This document shows positions 43,621 to 52,245 of a DNA stretch of 64,000 nt, piece after piece. Each line of letters starts with the position of its first letter. The first letter of the stretch is position 1. Made by a program: the position numbers and the translations under genes. The stretch covers positions 62,001-126,000 of the forward strand of contig JAKOMP010000005.1 in assembly GCA_022241785.1 (NCBI GenBank). Reading direction: 5' to 3'. The notes under the pieces were generated by a model that did not search any database, was not told the DNA's origin, and was given only the letters and a program-made list of their open reading frames with translations. This DNA is from Cyanocohniella sp. LLY (lineage in GTDB: Bacteria > Cyanobacteriota > Cyanobacteriia > Cyanobacteriales > Nostocaceae).

Positions 43621-44145
43621 ATTCCCCATCACCAATTGCCATTCTTGAACTACAGATTGAGGAACTGAGATGTTGATCAAGTTTTTACCAGGTAAAGGTA
43701 AACTCAGCATTAGTGGCTCAGTTGGTAGTTGGGGTAAGATGTCTTTGAAGTCATATTGACCGATGGTGGGTGCTGGTGCTTCGTCTAAGAAAACATCGTT
43801 AGCAGTTAAGACTTTACCTGTGGAAGTAGTGATTTTTAAGGGTTGGGGATGAATCAGTTCTGCATAACCGGGAAACCCCACTAGTCGCAGGTTTACAGTT
43901 GTTGCTTGACCTGGGTAAACTTGCTTAAATAAAACCACCTGCCAAACATTGCCTGATTGATCGTCTAATTTTGTCTGTGCGCGATAAACTAGTTCTCCGG
44001 GTGCTGGTTCTAACTTGTTGACAGCAGCAATAACTGTCTGGGATGTGAGACTTCCTAAACCGAAGAATATATATGTAGTCAATATTGCCAGCAGTAGTAG
44101 CCACCAAAATATTTTTTGGATAAATGGGATACGTCGGCGAAACAT
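43612..44145 (-). CDS. DUF3122-like exported protein between hoxU and hoxY
   Basis: 177 residues. An N-terminal hydrophobic helix (KIFWWLLLLAILTTYIFFGLG) acts as anchor or signal, followed by a beta-rich domain (YRAQTKLDDQSGNVWQVVLFKQVYPGQATTVNLRLVGFPGYAEL) matching the DUF3122 pattern as I recall it. Located 15 bp after hoxU. Its last codons run into a C-rich repeat (MGNGE end). Role in hydrogenase function unknown. Confidence 0.7.
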   Translation of the reverse strand: MFRRRIPFIQKIFWWLLLLAILTTYIFFGLGSLTSQTVIAAVNKLEPAPGELVYRAQTKLDDQSGNVWQVVLFKQVYPGQATTVNLRLVGFPGYAELIHPQPLKITTSTGKVLTANDVFLDEAPAPTIGQYDFKDILPQLPTEPLMLSLPLPGKNLINISVPQSVVQEWQLVMGNGE

Positions 44146-44160
44146 TGGGTTGATCTCCTG

Positions 44161-44877
44161 TTAAAAATTCCATTGTTGTTTTTCCCTGGCGGTAACGAGA
44201 AAATCGAGTGTGGCGCGATCGCGTTTCATTTCGCCGACACTGGAACCTTTGTAAAAAATTGCCCCTGTCGGACAAGCATTAACGCATTTACCGCAGGAAG
44301 TACAAGTTGAGGAAGTTCCCCAAGGCTGATTTAAATCGGTAATTACATGAGAGTTTGTCCCCCTACCCGCCATATCCCAAGTATGAGCGCCTTCGATTTC
44401 GTCACAAACCCGGACACAACGTGTACAAAGAACACAACGGTTGTGATCAATACCAAAGCGATCGTGAGAAATATCAACTTGGCGATGGGGGAAATGGTAC
44501 TCTAAACGCACATGATCCATGCCCATTTCAATAGCTAAGTCTTGCAGTTCACAATTGCCATTAGCTACACACACCGCACAAATGTGATTACCTTCAGCAA
44601 ACAGCATTTCCACAATAGTGCGCCGATATCTTTGCAGGCGATCGCTCGTTGTCTTCACTTCCATACCTTCAGTAACTTTCGTCACACAGGCTGGTTGGAG
44701 TTTACTACTCCCGGCAATTTCCACTAAACACAACCGACAAGCACCCACATCCCCCACACCCTCTAAATGACACAATGTAGGAATATGAATACCAGCATCC
44801 TCAGCCGCTTCCAGTAAAGTTTCCTCTTCACGGGCGCTGATTAATTGACCATCTATTGTCAAAGTCTTTACAGTCAT
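44161..44877 (-). CDS. hoxU: Bidirectional hydrogenase diaphorase subunit HoxU
   Basis: 238 residues, homologous to the N-terminus of NuoG. An N-terminal [2Fe-2S] ferredoxin fold ([18 protein letters not shown] ... QPACVT), the [13 protein letters not shown] motif with preceding His, and two [4Fe-4S] motifs ([11 protein letters not shown] and [11 protein letters not shown]) are complete. It relays electrons between HoxF and HoxY. Located downstream of hoxF after a 154-bp repeat-containing gap. Confidence 0.97.
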   Translation of the reverse strand: MTVKTLTIDGQLISAREEETLLEAAEDAGIHIPTLCHLEGVGDVGACRLCLVEIAGSSKLQPACVTKVTEGMEVKTTSDRLQRYRRTIVEMLFAEGNHICAVCVANGNCELQDLAIEMGMDHVRLEYHFPHRQVDISHDRFGIDHNRCVLCTRCVRVCDEIEGAHTWDMAGRGTNSHVITDLNQPWGTSSTCTSCGKCVNACPTGAIFYKGSSVGEMKRDRATLDFLVTAREKQQWNF

Positions 44878-45031
44878 AAATATAGTAATTCGTAATTAAA
44901 ATAACGTGAGTTCGTCAACAGCCTATTAGTTTCGTACCATGTGATGAATTTTTTGCCCCTTCCTTTGTAGGGAAGGGGTTGGGGTTAGGTTCTGTCGAAC
45001 TGACGTTAAAATAATCTCCAATTCCCATTTC
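44878..45031. repeat. gaaggggttggggtt repeat between hoxF and hoxU
   Basis: Contains aaggggttggggttaggttc flanked by gtagggaagg, a dispersed repeat of the same family as at 16540-16608 and 54896-54920. It separates hoxF from hoxU and may form an mRNA hairpin. Confidence 0.5.
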
Positions 45032-46666
45032 CTAATCCCTAATCAACGCCAAATACTCATCTCGGAAATAGCGCAAAGTACTAAATACCGGATTGGGTGC
45101 AGACTGTCCTAAACCGCATAAACTGGTGTTTTGTACCATGTCACACAGTTCTTCTAGTAGTTCCAAGTCAGCTACTGATGCTTTGCCTTCACGAATCTTG
45201 GTTAGTAGTCCATGTAACTGCACAGTGCCAACTCGGCAGGGAATACACTTACCACAGGATTCATCCATGCAAAACTCCATGAAGAACCGGGCGACATCCA
45301 CCATATTGGTACTTTGATCCATAACAATCATGCCACCGGAACCCATGATAGAACCGAGGTTGCTCAAGGATTCATAATCTACAGGTGTCTCAAAAGCTGA
45401 TGCGGGAATACATCCCCCAGAAGGGCCTCCTGTTTGTACGGCTTTGGTGATCCCGTCATCTGGGACACCGCCGCCCATTTCTTCGACAATCTGCCGTAAA
45501 GAAGTACCCATTGGCACTTCAATTAAACCTGTATTGCGAACTTTACCAGCTAGGGCAAAAACTTTTGTACCTTTGCTTTTTTCTGTACCGATACTGGCAA
45601 ACCAGTCAGCGCCTTTGCGAATAATGGGTGCAATATTGGCGAAGGTTTCCACGTTGTTAATTAAGGTAGGATGACCCCACAAACCAGATTCAGCCGGATA
45701 GGGGGGACGGGGATGAGGAGTACCACGTTTTCCTTCAATGGAAGCCATGAGGGCAGTTTCTTCACCGCAAACATAAGCCCCAGCACCGATGCGGATATCA
45801 ATTTTAAAATCAAAGGGAGACTCAAAAATTTGACTGCCTAACATACCCAAGTGTTGAGCTTGGCGAATGGCAGTTTGCAGACGATTGATCGCAATGGGAT
45901 ATTCTGCCCGAATATAAATATAACCTTGACTGGCACCCACAGCGTAGGCGGCGATCGCCATGCCTTCTAAAACGCGATGAGGGTCACTTTCCATGACACT
46001 CCGATCCATAAATGCACCAGGATCTCCTTCATCAGCGTTACAGATCACAAATTTACGCTCACCTTTGGCTTTAGCAACAGTCGCCCACTTCAAACCTGTG
46101 GGATAACCAGCACCGCCACGTCCTCTTAAACCACTACGGGTAATTGTATCTACCACCTCACTGGGAGTCATCTCCCGCAGCACATGATAAAGAGCTTGAT
46201 AACCCTCGGCCGCAATATAAGCTTGAATGCGTTCTGGATCAATTTTGCCGCTATTTTCCAACACAATGGGCATCTGTCCCGCAAAAAATGGCCGCGTCAG
46301 ACTTCCCTGTTGTACAGTTGCTGCTTGTCCATGCAGAGTAGCAATAATTGCAGGTGCATCCTCTGGGGTGACTTTTTCGTACAATTGGGAATCTTTAGAG
46401 GCGGATGGGGAAGCATTCTCTATTTTTTCCCCAGTCCCCACTTCCACTTCCACCAATGGCCCTTGACAACACAAGCGCATACAACCAACACCGGAAACTT
46501 GGACTGTTTCCGCCAATTCTGCTGCTTTAACAGCTGCTTCTAGTTGTTGTTTCACCGCTTGGGAGTTAGCCGATAAGCAACCAGCCGCGATGCAACAACG
46601 AATCTGCACAGGTTTTTGCTGGAAACCTTCTTTTTGGGCTATTTCTAGTAATTCAGTCAGTTCCAT
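45032..46666 (-). CDS. hoxF: Bidirectional hydrogenase diaphorase subunit HoxF
   Basis: 544 residues, homologous to NuoE-NuoF. Residues ~20-110: thioredoxin-like [2Fe-2S] domain ([11 protein letters not shown] ... CMRLCCQGP). Then the NAD(H) and FMN sites ([35 protein letters not shown]) and a C-terminal [4Fe-4S] site ([13 protein letters not shown] ... [12 protein letters not shown]). It oxidises or reduces NAD(P)H. Start overlaps the end of hoxE by 14 bases, so translation is probably coupled. Confidence 0.98.
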   Translation of the reverse strand: MELTELLEIAQKEGFQQKPVQIRCCIAAGCLSANSQAVKQQLEAAVKAAELAETVQVSGVGCMRLCCQGPLVEVEVGTGEKIENASPSASKDSQLYEKVTPEDAPAIIATLHGQAATVQQGSLTRPFFAGQMPIVLENSGKIDPERIQAYIAAEGYQALYHVLREMTPSEVVDTITRSGLRGRGGAGYPTGLKWATVAKAKGERKFVICNADEGDPGAFMDRSVMESDPHRVLEGMAIAAYAVGASQGYIYIRAEYPIAINRLQTAIRQAQHLGMLGSQIFESPFDFKIDIRIGAGAYVCGEETALMASIEGKRGTPHPRPPYPAESGLWGHPTLINNVETFANIAPIIRKGADWFASIGTEKSKGTKVFALAGKVRNTGLIEVPMGTSLRQIVEEMGGGVPDDGITKAVQTGGPSGGCIPASAFETPVDYESLSNLGSIMGSGGMIVMDQSTNMVDVARFFMEFCMDESCGKCIPCRVGTVQLHGLLTKIREGKASVADLELLEELCDMVQNTSLCGLGQSAPNPVFSTLRYFRDEYLALIRD

Positions 46667-47168
46667 CTTTGAGCCATCCTTGGATGCGATCGCTAACTGA
46701 TTCTGGGGTTTGATATCCTAAGACTGTGCCGTCGAATACTACCGCTGGTGCGCTTCCACAGGCACCTAAGCACCTTGATGTCAGTAGTGAAAGTTGACCA
46801 TTTTCCGTGGTTTCACCAGCTTTGATGTGAGTCTCTTGTTCTAGCTGGGACAAGATGGCTGTAGCACCTTTGACATAACAAGCTGTACCTGTACACACCA
46901 CACAAGTATGAACTCCTGGGGGTGCGAGGGAAAATAAGTGATAGAAAGTGGCTACACCATAAACTCGACTGGGTGGTAATTTTAACTTATGGGCAATTTC
47001 CAGTAATAAATCGGTTTCTAAGTAGCCAAAGAGTTCTTGGGCTTTATGGAGAATTTCAATTAAAGCGTTTTGCTGATACTGATGACGCTTGATGGTAACG
47101 TCTAGTATTTTCCAGCGTTTATCGGATTTGGCTGGAGCATGATTTGGGGGGAGAGCCGTTTTCATCAC
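46653..47168 (-). CDS. hoxE: Bidirectional hydrogenase subunit HoxE
   Basis: 171 residues, NuoE-like. The four [2Fe-2S] ligands lie in [10 protein letters not shown] and [11 protein letters not shown]. An N-terminal helical part ([27 protein letters not shown]) is typical. Probably links the diaphorase to ferredoxin or the membrane. First hox gene; preceded by a universal stress protein gene 20 bp upstream. It starts with two consecutive ATGs. Confidence 0.97.
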   Translation of the reverse strand: MMKTALPPNHAPAKSDKRWKILDVTIKRHQYQQNALIEILHKAQELFGYLETDLLLEIAHKLKLPPSRVYGVATFYHLFSLAPPGVHTCVVCTGTACYVKGATAILSQLEQETHIKAGETTENGQLSLLTSRCLGACGSAPAVVFDGTVLGYQTPESVSDRIQGWLKDGTD

Positions 47169-47188
47169 AATCTCGCATCTAAGTTGTT

Positions 47189-47731
47189 TTACTCACCTGA
47201 ACTGGCTAAAGTGGTAGATTTTGTGACAACTTTTTCTAAATCTTGATGCATAATTGGGCGTTGGACAATATGAACCGAACAAGGTGCGTGATGGACAACA
47301 TAGCTACTCACACTACCCAGTAACATTTCTGCTAGGCCAGAGCGACCATGACGGCCCATAATAATGAGGTCAGCACCCCAATTAATCGCTAATTTGCAGA
47401 TTGTGCGACCAGGATCACCAAGGGGTTGAGCAAATTCTGTGGTAATTCCTACTGTATTGGCTTGGGCGCTGAAAGATTGGAGCATTTGTAAACTTTCTTG
47501 TTTCAAGCTATTCCACTGTTGTTGGTATAACTCGAAATTTTGACCATTCAGACGGGGATAGTAGTCCATGTTGTATAACATAGGTAAATAGGAACTACCT
47601 CCTTCTTCTGGAGCGAGAACATGTAATAGTAATAAGTGGGCTTGTGTTAATTTAGCTAAATTTAATGCTTGCTCAAAAACTTGTTGACCCATCTCTGAGC
47701 GATCCAATGCAACGAGAATTTTTTTTAGCAT
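47189..47731 (-). CDS. Universal stress protein
   Basis: 180 residues with the UspA fold: KKILVALDRSEMGQQVFEQAL at the start and the ATP-binding GRHGRSGLAEMLLGSVSSYVVHHAPCSVHIV near the end (G-x2-G-x9-G-S). It is 20 bp upstream of hoxE on the same strand, thus probably the first gene of the hox transcript, suggesting a link to redox or anaerobic stress (inference). Confidence 0.92.
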   Translation of the reverse strand: MLKKILVALDRSEMGQQVFEQALNLAKLTQAHLLLLHVLAPEEGGSSYLPMLYNMDYYPRLNGQNFELYQQQWNSLKQESLQMLQSFSAQANTVGITTEFAQPLGDPGRTICKLAINWGADLIIMGRHGRSGLAEMLLGSVSSYVVHHAPCSVHIVQRPIMHQDLEKVVTKSTTLASSGE

Positions 47732-48214
47732 ATAGACCTCTAGTTTTTACTGATAATTGAGTTTGTTAGTTTTTAGAAATAGAATTGACACAAATTGCCA
47801 AATCTACATCTGTCTTTTGGTAACTAGCTTCAAAAATTTTAGTAGTTGGCTTGTGTGATGTATCAAGCCCCCTCTCCCTACACTTAAAGTTATAGAACAA
47901 CAATTTGAGGAACTTGTGAAGATGGTAATCAGTTTTTAATGATTTATTTTTCCCTGTTGCCTGTTACTTACATCTACAAGCAATTGCATGGCTATATACT
48001 TTTTGAAAATTGATAAATTATCACATTTTGTTAATTAATTTAATTAATATTAATCATTGTTAAATAACTAGGCACAATTAAATATAAAATAAATTTTTGC
48101 TCGTAGTGAGCGATTTATCGCTCTCTTGCCAGGGTTTCAAGGGCTAGAGCCGCTGAATATGAACTCTTATTTTATTAAACTTTTGTACTTAAATAGAGAC
48201 TGGAATATATTTAT
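47732..48214. other. Divergent promoter region of usp-hox and the hybrid kinase
   Basis: 483 bp, AT-rich. Holds a dispersed repeat with gggctagagccgctga (about 48140-48155), also found at 55307-55322. In other cyanobacteria LexA and AbrB proteins bind hox promoters; I could not identify a convincing LexA box by eye. Confidence 0.4.
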
Positions 48215-51200
48215 ATGAGAATTTTAGTTGTTGAAGATGATGAGTTAAATTCTTATGTCCTGAGTGCCATTTTGAGCAACCAAAACTATGCAGTAGAAGT
48301 TGCTCATGATGGTGACATGGCTTGGGATTTAATTGAAACTTATGACTATGATTTAATTCTTTCAGACATAATGCTACCTAAGCTAGATGGCATTAGTCTT
48401 TGTCGTAAAATTCGTTCTAGTGGTCGGCAAATGCCTGTCCTGTTATTAACAGGGTGTAATAGCAGTCACGAAAAAGCCATTGGTCTAGATGCAGGTGCAG
48501 ATGACTATGTAGTCAAACCCTTTGAACAAGAAGAGTTAGTTGCTAGGGTACGGGCTTTATTACGTCGCAGCGGGACAACAGTACAACCAATATTAGAGTG
48601 GGGAAATTTACAGCTTGATCCTAGTAGTTGTGAAGTCCATTATGCAGACAATTTATTATCACTAACTCCCAAAGAATATGCACTATTAGAACTATTTTTG
48701 CGAAATAATCGCCGATTATTTAGCTGTGGCATGATTTTGGAACATTTATGGTCGTATGAAGACACCCCAGGAGAAGAAGCAGTTCGCACGCATATTAAAG
48801 GATTACGGCAAAAACTTAAAGCTGTGGGAGCGCCCGGTGATTTAATTGAAACAGTATATGGAATTGGTTATCGACTCAAACAGCAGGAAGACGAAGCCAA
48901 GAAAAGCCAAGAAGTAGAACAGCCAAAAACTAAAAAATCTCAACCTCCACAAGAACTACCTACGCCAGAACAAACACTAGCTGCAATAGCCGGGATTTGG
49001 CAAAAATTTCAAGGGCGAGTAGATGAACAGGTGAGGATAATAGAGCAGGCGATCGCTTTAATTCAGACGGGTTTAGAATTGTCTGATATGCGTGAAAGAT
49101 TGTCGCCAGCAGTCAAAGAGGCACATACCTTGGCGGGGTCTTTAGGGACTTTTGGTTTACCTGAAGGCTCCAGGTTAGCACGTCAAATTGAGCAGTTATT
49201 GAAATCAAATCAACCCTGGCAACCCGATGAAATAACTAACTTACAAAATTGGGTAAAGCTACTACGCCAAGAAATCACCGCTAAGGCAGATTCAACCACA
49301 AATTTACCAACAACCGCAGCAGAACTGCCTGGGGATGGCACTTTAAAAAACAACTTAGCCCAAGCAGAAGCCAAAATCTTAGCTGTAGACGACGATCCAC
49401 AAATTCTCGCCTTGTTACAAACTTTACTTCCTCCTTGGGGATTGCAAGTAATTACCCTCAATGACCCACGCCAGTTTTGGGAAACCTTAACCACCGTAGC
49501 CCCAGACTTATTGATTTTAGACATAGAAATGCCTCATATCGGTGGTCTAGAACTTTGCCAGGAAGTACGTCATGATCCCAGTTGGAGTGAATTACCAATT
49601 TTATTTCTCACCGTTCACAGCGATGCCGAAATACTCAATCAAGTTTTTAGTGTTGGTGCAGATGACTTTGTTAACAAACCCATCATCGGGCCAGAACTAG
49701 TAACTCGTATTATCAATCGCTTAGAACGAGTCAAACTACTGCGTCGCGTCACCCAAAAAGTGGGGAGTGAGGGACAAGGGGGGCAAAGGGGACAAGGGGG
49801 ACAAGGGGACAAGAATGACTATGCTTCCCCATCTCCCTCATCAGCAATTAGCCGTGAAATTACTCAATATCACGAAATAGAGGCAGAAATCCGGCGGGTA
49901 AATCGTACACTTCAGACTTTGAGTAGTTGCAATCAAGAAATTATTCGAGCCACAGAAGAAAATAAGTTACTAGAAAAAATTTGCCAAGTTCTTGTGGAAA
50001 TCGGAGGGTATCGACTGGCTTGGGTTGGTTTTGCGGAAAATGATCCTGAAAAAAATATCCTTCCAGTTGCCCAAGCAGGCTATGAAGATGGATATTTGCA
50101 ATCTCTTAACCTCACTTGGTCGGATACCGTGAATGGACAAGGCCCCATAGGAACAGCTATTCGTACTAGTGAAATTTCCATTATTCAAAACATTGCTATT
50201 GATTCCAAGTATGAGATTTGGCGATGTCAGGCTAACCAGAGAGGCTATGCAGCATCAATTGCTTTACCTCTCAAAGCTGATGGTAAAGCTTTCGGTGCTT
50301 TGAGTATTTATGCTGGCGAACCAAATGCTTTTGATGCCGATGAAGTCAAACTGTTAGACGAACTAGGAGAAAATTTATCATATGGCATTGTCGCTTTGCG
50401 TAATCAACGCGATCGCGAACTACTGCAAAAAAATGGTCAATTAGCTGAAGCCGCATTACAGCAAGCTAATAATGAACTGGAATTAAGAGTAGCAGAGCGC
50501 ACAGCCGAGTTAGTAAATGTCAATCGCCAGTTGCAATCACAGCTGAATGAACGCCAGCGCATCGAAGAAATATTACGCATATCGCAAGTGCGATTGGCAC
50601 GAATTTTAGATATTGCTGATGATGCCATTATTTCTATTGATAGCAGCCAATGTATTACCTTGTTTAATCAAGGGGCCGAGAAGATTTTTGGCTACACTGC
50701 CCATGACATAATTGGGCAGAAGCTTGATGTGCTGTTACCTATGCGTTTTGCCGAGGCACACCGTCACCATGTAGTTGACTTTGGGCAATCACCCAGTTTA
50801 GCCCGTCGCATGGGAGAACGGCGAGAAATATTTGGTCGTCGTCAAGATGGAAGTGAATTTCCGGCGGAGGCTTCTATTTCTAAATTTCATTTAGGAAGCG
50901 AGTTTTTTTATACTGTAATATTACGTGATATTACAGAACGTAAGCAAATTGATCGGATGAAAGATGAGTTTGTTTCTGTTGTCAGTCATGAACTCCGCAC
51001 ACCTCTAACTTCAATTCACGGCTCTTTAGGAATGTTAGCCAGTGGCTTACTCAAGCCAGACTCGGCACAGGGCCAACGCCTATTGCAGATTGCTACCGAT
51101 AGTACTGAGCGTTTGGTACGTTTGATTAATGACATTCTGGATATCGAGCGCATTGAGTCAGGTAAGGTAAAAATGGAACACAAAACCTGTCACCTGGGCG

Positions 51201-51652
51201 AACTAATTAATTCAGCTGTCAGTCTCATGCAGCCCCTGGCCAATAAAGCAGAAGTTACTTTATCTATTTCTAGCTCACCCCTCCAGATATGGGCAGATCC
51301 AGATCGCATTGTCCAAACCTTGACTAATCTACTAAGTAATGCAATTAAATTTTCATCTCCTGGATCTCAAGTTTGGCTGACGACGCAACAGCAAGGGGAT
51401 GAGGTATTAGTAATCATTAAAGACACCGGACGTGGTATACCAACAGATAAGCTTGAAAGTATCTTTGAGCGCTTTCAGCAAGTTGATTCTTCAGATTCCC
51501 GCAACCATGATGGGACAGGTTTAGGCTTGGCAATTTGCCAAAGTATTGTGCAACAGCATGGCGGGCGCATCTGGGCAGAGAGTGTATTAGGTGAAGGTAG
51601 TACATTTTACTTGGCTTTACCTATTCTCAGTGCTGAGACCACAGCCAAATAA
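48215..51652 (+). CDS. Large hybrid regulator: REC, winged helix, Hpt, REC, GAF, PAS, histidine kinase
   Basis: 1145 residues. Order: REC1 (1-120, phospho-Asp51 in SDIMLP); OmpR-type winged helix (127-222, VYGIGYRL end); Hpt (about 260-350, His304 in EAHTLAGSLG); REC2 (387-505, Asp436 in LDIEMP); an in-frame G-rich linker insertion (about 516-533, from DNA 49761-49813); GAF (about 560-720); PAS (about 790-910); HisKA (SVVSHELRTPLTS); HATPase (NLLSNAIKFS; GTGLGLAICQSI). It joins sensing, phosphorelay and DNA-binding output in one cytosolic chain. It is divergent from usp-hox and 17 bp upstream of a lone REC gene. The target of the winged helix is unknown. Confidence 0.92.
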   Translation: MRILVVEDDELNSYVLSAILSNQNYAVEVAHDGDMAWDLIETYDYDLILSDIMLPKLDGISLCRKIRSSGRQMPVLLLTGCNSSHEKAIGLDAGADDYVVKPFEQEELVARVRALLRRSGTTVQPILEWGNLQLDPSSCEVHYADNLLSLTPKEYALLELFLRNNRRLFSCGMILEHLWSYEDTPGEEAVRTHIKGLRQKLKAVGAPGDLIETVYGIGYRLKQQEDEAKKSQEVEQPKTKKSQPPQELPTPEQTLAAIAGIWQKFQGRVDEQVRIIEQAIALIQTGLELSDMRERLSPAVKEAHTLAGSLGTFGLPEGSRLARQIEQLLKSNQPWQPDEITNLQNWVKLLRQEITAKADSTTNLPTTAAELPGDGTLKNNLAQAEAKILAVDDDPQILALLQTLLPPWGLQVITLNDPRQFWETLTTVAPDLLILDIEMPHIGGLELCQEVRHDPSWSELPILFLTVHSDAEILNQVFSVGADDFVNKPIIGPELVTRIINRLERVKLLRRVTQKVGSEGQGGQRGQGGQGDKNDYASPSPSSAISREITQYHEIEAEIRRVNRTLQTLSSCNQEIIRATEENKLLEKICQVLVEIGGYRLAWVGFAENDPEKNILPVAQAGYEDGYLQSLNLTWSDTVNGQGPIGTAIRTSEISIIQNIAIDSKYEIWRCQANQRGYAASIALPLKADGKAFGALSIYAGEPNAFDADEVKLLDELGENLSYGIVALRNQRDRELLQKNGQLAEAALQQANNELELRVAERTAELVNVNRQLQSQLNERQRIEEILRISQVRLARILDIADDAIISIDSSQCITLFNQGAEKIFGYTAHDIIGQKLDVLLPMRFAEAHRHHVVDFGQSPSLARRMGERREIFGRRQDGSEFPAEASISKFHLGSEFFYTVILRDITERKQIDRMKDEFVSVVSHELRTPLTSIHGSLGMLASGLLKPDSAQGQRLLQIATDSTERLVRLINDILDIERIESGKVKMEHKTCHLGELINSAVSLMQPLANKAEVTLSISSSPLQIWADPDRIVQTLTNLLSNAIKFSSPGSQVWLTTQQQGDEVLVIIKDTGRGIPTDKLESIFERFQQVDSSDSRNHDGTGLGLAICQSIVQQHGGRIWAESVLGEGSTFYLALPILSAETTAK
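49761..49813 (+). repeat. In-frame ggggacaa low-complexity tract inside the kinase gene
   Basis: A run of (gggacaagg)n about 53 bp long encodes Gly/Gln/Arg-rich linker residues (EGQGGQRGQGGQGDK). This repeat type is otherwise intergenic in the window (for example 58492-58515), so it appears to have entered a linker between REC2 and GAF without breaking the frame. Confidence 0.7.
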
Positions 51653-51669
51653 AAATAGTTGAATGACCA

Positions 51670-52047
51670 ATGACAACAAAGCGAATTTTAGTAGTTGATA
51701 ACGAGCAATATATTCAAGAAGTAGCCAAGATTTGTCTAGAAACCGTTGCCGGCTGGGACGTGGTGACAGCAAGTTCTGGGAAAGAGGGTATAACTCAAGC
51801 CGAGGCTTGCCAACCAGATGCAATTTTGCTGGATGTAATGATGCCAGATATGGATGGTATTACTACCTTTGAACGACTACAGGCAAATCCAGCAACTAAA
51901 GGCATTCCGGTAATTTTATTAACTGCGAAAATTCAAAGTGTTGATCGTCACAGATATGCTCAGATGGGAATAACTACAGCGATCGCTAAACCGTTCAATC
52001 CTTTAGAATTAGCTGGTGAAGTGGCTACAGCACTGGGTTGGAACTAA
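51670..52047 (+). CDS. Single-domain response regulator (REC)
   Basis: 125 residues. Receiver motifs: acidic pair region ILVVDNEQYI (DN rather than DD), phospho-Asp in ILLDVMMPDMDG, Thr in VILLTAK and Lys in IAKPFNPLE. No output domain, so a diffusible phosphate shuttle. Starting 17 bp after the hybrid kinase, it is its likely partner. Confidence 0.92.
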   Translation: MTTKRILVVDNEQYIQEVAKICLETVAGWDVVTASSGKEGITQAEACQPDAILLDVMMPDMDGITTFERLQANPATKGIPVILLTAKIQSVDRHRYAQMGITTAIAKPFNPLELAGEVATALGWN

Positions 52048-52170
52048 AAAAACTAGCGGTTGGCTAAATGCTAGACAATTTAACCCATGTGATTATTAAA
52101 ACATGCATCGCGGAAGTGAAATTTCTCCAAACAAGTTAATCTAAATATTCCGTTGTGCTAATTCGTAATT

Positions 52171-52200
52171 CAGCAGGTCAGAGTTATCTGTAACCTGCTG
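52171..52200 (+). promoter_or_regulatory. Perfect hairpin upstream of dnaE
   Basis: CAGCAGGT (52171-52178) and ACCTGCTG (52193-52200) make an 8-bp perfect inverted repeat 45 bases before the dnaE ATG. No T run follows. It could be an operator or an mRNA leader hairpin; role not known. Confidence 0.4.
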
Positions 52201-52245
52201 GCTATATATTAGTACAATTGTATTATCTTGTGCAGGGAGCCGTAT

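Noticed and set aside
48120-48160. Insertion sequence end near gggctagagccgctga
   Set aside because: Only a short shared repeat with 55307-55322; no inverted terminal repeats or transposase.
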